From contig JAFADY010000006.1 in the NCBI GenBank assembly GCA_023424395.1, positions 1-10,874 of the forward strand: a stretch of 10,874 bases of DNA, written 5' to 3'. Below, piece after piece: positions 6,907 to 10,874 of the stretch. A program made the translations under genes and the position numbers. Below the pieces are notes generated by a model. The model saw only the letters and a program-made list of their open reading frames with translations. It did not search any database and had not been told where the DNA came from. The DNA is from Bacteroidota bacterium (GTDB lineage: Bacteria > Bacteroidota > Bacteroidia > Bacteroidales > Dysgonomonadaceae). How positions within the stretch are numbered: the stretch's first letter is position 1; every line of letters begins with the position of its first letter.

Positions 6907-8241
6907 ATGAGCATGTTAACTATTTCCCTACTCGTTTTACTGAGCATCGTGCTGATCGTTGTCCTCACATCGTGGACAAAACTCAACGCGTTTGCGGCGC
7001 TGTTTATTGTTGCCCTGATGCTCGCCTTGGTAACGCTTCCCGATAAAGACGTGATCGAAATTCTGAAACAAGGTTTTGGCAACACAATAGCATCCATCGG
7101 GTTTTTGATCATTTTCGGAGCCATTATCGCGGTTGTGCTCGAAAAAAGCGGGGGAGCCGAAAGCATTGCCAATGCCATTTTTCTGAAAACAGGCAGAAAA
7201 CGTGCTGCAGAAGCGATGGGAATTACCGGATTCATAGTTGGTTTTCCTATTTTTTGCGATTCGGGTTACATAATTATGAGTCAGTTGGCCAAAACTTTCA
7301 GCGCGAAAGCGAAAATAGCGCTGCCGCTTATCGCATTTGTTTTGGCAACCGCGTTGTATTCAGTTCATTGCCTTGTGCCCACGCATCCCGGAGCATTAGC
7401 GGCGAGCGGTATAATCGATGCAAATATCGGTTTACTTATTGTACTCGGGACATTATTTGCCATTCCCGCAGCTATCGCTGCTTTTGTTTGGATTAAATGG
7501 CGAACAAGAAACATACAGTATGCCGAAATAAAGCAAAATTCAGATGAAATCGTTTCCGATAACAATCAAAACCTGCCTTCAGTAACACTTTCATTACTTC
7601 CGATCATTATTCCACTGATACTGATTGCCTTAGGTTCTATGTTTGGTTTATTGAAATTATCCGGAGATTCTTTACTCGTAAAAAGCCTTACTTTCATCGG
7701 ACATCCGATTATTGCATTGATGGTAGGCGTTTTACTTTCGTTTCTGTTGTTAAAAAGTCGAACAATAAGCAATTTGAATGCCGTTTTCGAAAAAGCCATC
7801 GAAAAGGCAGGGCCGATACTTATCGTTACCGGCGCGGGCGGAATGTTTGGTTTGGTGATTAAGGAGACGGGCGTTGGCGCTTATGTCGGGGAATTCCTGC
7901 TCGAAACCGGATTAGGCATTGCCGTGCCGTTTCTGATCGCTTTTATTCTGAAAACGGCGCAAGGTTCTTCTACTGTGGCGATTATTACGGCTGCTTCGTT
8001 CGTGGTGCCTATGTTACCCGCACTAGGTTTGGAAACGGAAATGGGAAAATTATTAGCCATGCTCGCTATGGCAGCAGGTTCCATGATGATCTCACACGCC
8101 AACGATTCTTATTTTTGGGTGGTTTCACGCTTTTCGGGAATCGATTCGGGCACTACGCTGAAAATATACTCTACCGCCACTATCGTGATGGGAATTACGA
8201 CGTTTGTTTGCGTATGGATTGCTTCTTTTTTTATGCTCTAA
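6907..8241 (+). CDS. GntP-family sugar-acid permease (gluconate:H+ symporter family), probable D-glycerate/gluconate importer
   Basis: The protein has 444 residues from ATG 6907, the usual GntP length. An upstream TTG in frame at 6847 falls inside a hairpin and would add a non-membrane leader, so I reject it. About a dozen hydrophobic segments are visible, the first at residues 4-20. Family marks are 'GFPIFCDSGYIIM' (112-124), a His-Pro-rich 'VPTHPGALAA' (157-166), 'LKTAQGSSTVAII' (348-360) and 'SHANDSYFWVVSRFSG' (396-411), matching the conserved SH(V/A)NDS region. A polar cytoplasmic loop lies at about 197-225. The family imports gluconate and related sugar acids with protons across the inner membrane. 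The glycerate 2-kinase gene 10 bp downstream points to D-glycerate, or a sugar acid broken down to it, as substrate (inference). Divergent from the phosphoesterase gene. No clear TAnnTTTG promoter is visible before it. Confidence 0.92.
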   Translation: MSMLTISLLVLLSIVLIVVLTSWTKLNAFAALFIVALMLALVTLPDKDVIEILKQGFGNTIASIGFLIIFGAIIAVVLEKSGGAESIANAIFLKTGRKRAAEAMGITGFIVGFPIFCDSGYIIMSQLAKTFSAKAKIALPLIAFVLATALYSVHCLVPTHPGALAASGIIDANIGLLIVLGTLFAIPAAIAAFVWIKWRTRNIQYAEIKQNSDEIVSDNNQNLPSVTLSLLPIIIPLILIALGSMFGLLKLSGDSLLVKSLTFIGHPIIALMVGVLLSFLLLKSRTISNLNAVFEKAIEKAGPILIVTGAGGMFGLVIKETGVGAYVGEFLLETGLGIAVPFLIAFILKTAQGSSTVAIITAASFVVPMLPALGLETEMGKLLAMLAMAAGSMMISHANDSYFWVVSRFSGIDSGTTLKIYSTATIVMGITTFVCVWIASFFML

Positions 8242-8251
8242 TTCATCAATT

Positions 8252-9550
8252 ATGAAACAAAAAGCTGAAGAAATTTTCCTTTCCGGAGTGCAAAGCGTGC
8301 TGCCCGACCAATTGATCTGCAATAACTTGAATATCAACAATAATATATTATTTATTGGTGTCAAAAAGTTTAATCTTTCCGATTTTGAGAACGTATATGT
8401 TTTGGGGATGGGAAAAGCCTCCGCGTTGATGGCGAAAGAAATGGAAAATGTTCTTGGCGAACTGATTACCGATGGGCATGTGGTGACTAAATACGGTCAC
8501 GGAACAGAATTGAAACGCATTTCGATTACCGAAGCCGGGCACCCGATCCCCGATGCCAACGGCATTGCCGGAACGCAAAAAATTCTCGAAATTGCGCGCA
8601 GCGCAACCAAACACGACATTGTTATTTGCCTGATTTCCGGCGGAGCATCGGCTTTATTGGCCGATTTCCCTTCGGGAGCTTCGCTCGATGATTTGAAACG
8701 CACGAACGAACTCTTGGTTGCCAGCGGCGCTAATATTCACGAAATCAATACCGTGCGCAAGCATCTTTCATACGTAAAAGGCGGACAATTGGCAAAAGGC
8801 ATGTATCCTGCAACGGTTATCGGATTGATTTTATCGGATGTTGTGGGCGATTCGTTGGATGTGATTGCTTCCGGCCCAACCGTTGCCGATACTTCCACTT
8901 TTGCCGATGCAAAATTGGTAATAGACAAATATAAATTATTACTCCCCGCTCCCATTGCTCAATATATCGAAAATGGATTGAACGGTTCAGTTCCCGAAAC
9001 ACCTAAAACGAAAGATACAATTTTCGAACGTGTATATAATTTTCTGATCGGGAGTAACCGAATTGCATTGAACGCAGCATCAAAAAAAGCCAAAGAGCTT
9101 GGTTTTGAACCTTATATTGTCACCGATGCGTTACAAGGGGATGTTCTTGATGTGGCACAATATATTTTGCAATCCATCAAAAAATTTAAGCAAACGGGCA
9201 AACCTCTTTGTCTCCTTTTCGGTGGGGAACCTACAATTAACGTATTGGGAAACGGCGTGGGCGGACGAAATCAACATTTGGCGCTTTATCTTGCCACACA
9301 AGTAGCAGGTCAAGAAAACATCGTCATTCTCTGCGCCGGAACCGATGGTACCGATGGTCCAACCGATGCTGCCGGAGCTGTTATTGACGGAAAAACCCTT
9401 TCATCAGCGTTAGTCAACAATATCCATCCGGAAAAATATCTTTCCAATTCGGATTCCTTTCATTTTTTTCAACAAGTTGGAGGACATATTGTTACTGGAA
9501 ACACCGGCACCAACGTTATGGATATGATTGTTGTGCTAGTGAACAATTGA
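8252..9550 (+). CDS. Glycerate 2-kinase (DUF4147/MOFRL family, GckA/TtuD type)
   Basis: The protein has 432 residues from ATG 8252; upstream in-frame starts lie inside the permease gene and are rejected. It transfers phosphate from ATP to D-glycerate to give 2-phosphoglycerate, which feeds lower glycolysis through enolase. Family motifs in order: 'VLGMGKAS' (50-57), 'LISGGASALL' (128-136), 'INTVRKHLSYVKGGQLA' (165-181) with the Lys residues implicated in catalysis, 'LSDVVGD' (194-200), 'ASGPTVAD' (206-213), then the C-terminal MOFRL domain with 'LLFGGEPTI' (321-329), 'GGRNQHLAL' (337-345) and 'GTDGTDGPTDAAGAV' (363-377). The C-terminal motif, usually TGPTGTN, reads 'TGNTGTN' (415-421), one change from the norm. 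The gene is 10 bp behind the permease and surely co-transcribed. Other 2-carboxylate kinases of this fold are unlikely given the strong motif match. Confidence 0.94.
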   Translation: MKQKAEEIFLSGVQSVLPDQLICNNLNINNNILFIGVKKFNLSDFENVYVLGMGKASALMAKEMENVLGELITDGHVVTKYGHGTELKRISITEAGHPIPDANGIAGTQKILEIARSATKHDIVICLISGGASALLADFPSGASLDDLKRTNELLVASGANIHEINTVRKHLSYVKGGQLAKGMYPATVIGLILSDVVGDSLDVIASGPTVADTSTFADAKLVIDKYKLLLPAPIAQYIENGLNGSVPETPKTKDTIFERVYNFLIGSNRIALNAASKKAKELGFEPYIVTDALQGDVLDVAQYILQSIKKFKQTGKPLCLLFGGEPTINVLGNGVGGRNQHLALYLATQVAGQENIVILCAGTDGTDGPTDAAGAVIDGKTLSSALVNNIHPEKYLSNSDSFHFFQQVGGHIVTGNTGTNVMDMIVVLVNN

Positions 9551-9690
9551 ATATTATTGAACAAAAATCCCCTGAAAATCATTTAAATAATAGTAAATAT
9601 AAAAAACACAAACCAAAATAAACATTCCGTTGTTTTTACAGTCAAAGAGTTAAAATAAAAAAGTTATAAACCATTTAAAACCGAACCAAA

Positions 9691-10620
9691 ATGAAAAAAG
9701 TTATCACTAAATTAACCATCGCTCTCACAGCGCTCGTTATGGCGCTTAGCTTCACGAGTTGTGGAAGTTCTTACTACGCAGGAGACGGTTATTACGACAA
9801 TTACTACGATTATAATCCAGTGTGGGCTCCCGATTATTATTACGGAACGCGTTATTACTATTTTCCCGATATTGAAACGTACTACGATTTGGCAACGCGC
9901 AATTTCGTGTATCTGAATAACGGACAATGGCTCTTCGTGGAAGCGCTGCCTCCCATCTATTCAGCTTTCAACTTACGCAATGCTTTTATCGTGATCGTGA
10001 ACCGCAGCGTGTACAACCCGTGGATGCATCATCACTATTACAATTCGCACTATCCTCGCTACTATTATATTGATTATTACGATTATAGCAACATTCCTTA
10101 TGTAAGGGGATACAACGAAAGCGGACGTAGAGCCGTGTATTGGAAAGATAGCGAACGCGAACGCGCTCGTGAATGGGGAGACAGAAGCATACGCGAAGGA
10201 CGCGATTTCAAATATTCAACCGACGACCGTCGTGTGCAACAGGAAGTTACCCGCAGGGTATCGCAACGCGACACAACATCGCCAAGCGAACTAAGTAGAA
10301 TCGCTAACGCAGAGGAAGGACGTATGACTAGCCGCGACGCTTATCCAACAACCAATAATCGCACGGGTACAAGCACTTCGCGCACCACGCAGACGCCCAC
10401 CCGCCAAACAACGACAAGTCCGCAACGAACAAACACTACTAGGACTTCCGAAGAAACCAATTACTACGGCGGCTCCATCGGACAACCCGTGAGAGTAGAA
10501 CCGCAAATGCGCGGAACCACAAGCGGAAGGACATCAACCACAACCCGCAGCAGTTCAACAACCACCAGAAGTTCCGATAGCGGAACATCAACCCGCAGCA
10601 CAAGCGGCGGACGCAGGTAA
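9691..10620 (+). CDS. Tyrosine-rich putative lipoprotein with Thr/Ser/Arg-rich tail, function unknown
   Basis: The protein has 309 residues. Residues 1-23 form a lipoprotein signal (Lys2-Lys3, hydrophobic core, 'SFTSC' with Cys24 as the lipidated residue). Gly-Ser-Ser follows the Cys, so no acidic surface-export signal is seen; a periplasm-facing anchor is the simplest guess. Residues 28-132 are very rich in Tyr, with 'YYYFPDIETYYDLATRNF' (55-72) and 'VYLNNGQWLFVEALPPIY' (73-90). This pattern resembles a common uncharacterised Bacteroidetes envelope domain. Residues 144-195 are highly charged and Arg-rich. The tail, about 196-309, is a low-complexity Thr/Ser/Arg stretch with almost no hydrophobic residues, so probably disordered. 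No catalytic motif is visible. It is preceded by a 140-bp A+T-rich gap without a clear promoter match and followed by its own terminator, so it is probably monocistronic. A cell-envelope or peptidoglycan contact role is possible but unproven. Confidence 0.8.
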   Translation: MKKVITKLTIALTALVMALSFTSCGSSYYAGDGYYDNYYDYNPVWAPDYYYGTRYYYFPDIETYYDLATRNFVYLNNGQWLFVEALPPIYSAFNLRNAFIVIVNRSVYNPWMHHHYYNSHYPRYYYIDYYDYSNIPYVRGYNESGRRAVYWKDSERERAREWGDRSIREGRDFKYSTDDRRVQQEVTRRVSQRDTTSPSELSRIANAEEGRMTSRDAYPTTNNRTGTSTSRTTQTPTRQTTTSPQRTNTTRTSEETNYYGGSIGQPVRVEPQMRGTTSGRTSTTTRSSSTTTRSSDSGTSTRSTSGGRR

Positions 10621-10643
10621 TTAGAAATAGAACTAAACAATGA

Positions 10644-10679
10644 AAACGGCGACCTGAAAAGTCGCCGTTTAAAATTTTT
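10644..10679 (+). terminator. Intrinsic terminator of the tyrosine-rich lipoprotein gene
   Basis: AAACGGCGAC (10644-10653) and GTCGCCGTTT (10661-10670) form a perfect 10-bp G+C-rich stem with a 7-nt loop, 23 bp after the stop codon. The T-run (10675-10679) begins four bases after the stem. It could also stop transcripts arriving from the transposase side, because the reverse strand has an A/T-rich flank too. Confidence 0.85.
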
Positions 10680-10710
10680 GTAAAACGCATCGTTTTTTAT
10701 ACAAAAATTT
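10672..10710. repeat. A+T-rich inverted repeat between the lipoprotein terminator and the IS30 element
   Basis: AAATTTTTGTA (10672-10682) and TACAAAAATTT (10700-10710) are a perfect 11-bp inverted repeat. Inside it, AAAACG (10682-10687) and CGTTTT (10691-10696) form a further 6-bp stem around CAT. The whole can fold as one long hairpin with a 4-nt bulge (TTAT, 10697-10700). It could be a second, bidirectional terminator, or mark DNA beside the insertion-sequence end. Confidence 0.55.
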
Positions 10711-10735
10711 GAGGAATAAAAGAATGAATTACTTA

Positions 10736-10874
10736 CATTTGCTCCATATGTGAATTCAACTCGCAAATGCAACTTTAGCGTTTACAAATTTATAAAAAAC
10801 TTCAACGGGTTTCTTAAACCCAAGATTTTTTCTCGGCCTTCTGTTTAATTTATACTGTATCTGTTTGATATTCT
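10736..10874 (-). mobile_element. End of an IS30-family insertion sequence (enters from the right; outer border uncertain)
   Basis: The 3' end of an IS30-type transposase gene and its downstream flank are present. The terminal inverted repeat should lie just beyond the stop codon, in about 10711-10755. CATTTGC (10736-10742) faces GCAAATG (10763-10769), but this is internal pairing near the gene end and not proof of the IS terminus. The exact border and target duplication cannot be fixed without the other end. Confidence 0.6.
10756..10874 (-). CDS. IS30-family transposase, C-terminal 39 residues (5' part outside window)
   Basis: The frame is open from the right edge to TGA at 10758-10756. The visible tail reads 'QYKLNRRPRKNLGFKKPVEV' followed by 'FYKFVNAKVAFAS'. 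The core 'LNxRPRKxLGFKxPxEVF' is the hallmark C-terminus of IS30-family DDE transposases, common in Bacteroidetes. The DDE catalytic residues and the helix-turn-helix lie outside the window, so activity cannot be judged. The gene converges on the lipoprotein gene. Confidence 0.88.
   Translation of the reverse strand, partial: NIKQIQYKLNRRPRKNLGFKKPVEVFYKFVNAKVAFAS

Noticed and set aside
8204..8251. TTG start extending the glycerate kinase by 16 residues
   Set aside because: It would overlap the permease gene; ATG 8252 begins a normal family N-terminus 10 bp after the permease stop.
9551..9690. A promoter in the A+T-rich gap before the lipoprotein gene
   Set aside because: No TAnnTTTG match; the TTG followed by TAAAATAA is too weak to call.
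10500..10617. Repeated short units at the lipoprotein gene end, considered as a CRISPR-like or regulatory array
   Set aside because: Units are irregular, in frame and explained by low-complexity protein sequence.
10439..10772. Two minus-strand open frames over the end of the lipoprotein gene
   Set aside because: They are reverse-strand shadows of the Thr/Ser/Arg-rich repeats and run through the terminator.

Overview
The window looks like chromosomal DNA from a Bacteroidota species, probably order Bacteroidales. The support is a 1340-residue exoprotein with a type IX secretion (T9SS) C-terminal sorting domain, a Bacteroidetes-type tyrosine recombinase, porin-like outer-membrane barrels of the Bacteroidetes type, an IS30-family transposase end, and a promoter matching the TTTG / TAnnTTTG consensus. 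Placement below order level is not supported by anything I can see.

Left end (1-1244): one edge of an integrative element. A tyrosine recombinase gene (minus strand) runs off the left edge. Its start region carries a good Bacteroidetes promoter overlapped by two tandem 11-bp repeats. About 150 bp further right lies the 3' part of a tRNA-Val(UAC) gene (anticodon arm, variable loop, T-arm and 3' acceptor strand) with no D-arm or 5' acceptor strand, followed by an intrinsic terminator. This is the expected picture for a displaced tRNA 3' end at an integrated element; the intact tRNA gene should lie at the element's other end, outside the window.

Minus-strand block (1404-6682): a large secreted metallophosphoesterase is followed by two tandem paralogous outer-membrane beta-barrel genes. 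Both barrel genes are broken as sequenced: the first by one in-frame TAG, the second by two frameshifts. All the barrel parts are still recognisable. The block reads as a cell-envelope/exoprotein cluster, possibly one transcription unit.

Plus-strand block (6907-9550): a GntP-family permease and a glycerate 2-kinase (DUF4147/MOFRL type) lie 10 bp apart. They form a compact uptake-and-phosphorylation pair, most likely for D-glycerate or a related sugar acid. A hairpin followed by a T-run stands just before the permease start and may be a terminator, attenuator or operator.

Right end (9691-10874): a tyrosine-rich putative lipoprotein with a Thr/Ser/Arg-rich tail, its terminator, a second long A+T-rich inverted repeat, and the C-terminal end of an IS30-family transposase entering from the right on the minus strand.

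I see no CRISPR array, toxin-antitoxin pair or defence system. The most notable items are the tRNA-integrase junction with repeats over the integrase promoter, the pair of freshly broken barrel genes, and a His-to-Asn change in the last metal-binding motif of the secreted phosphoesterase.
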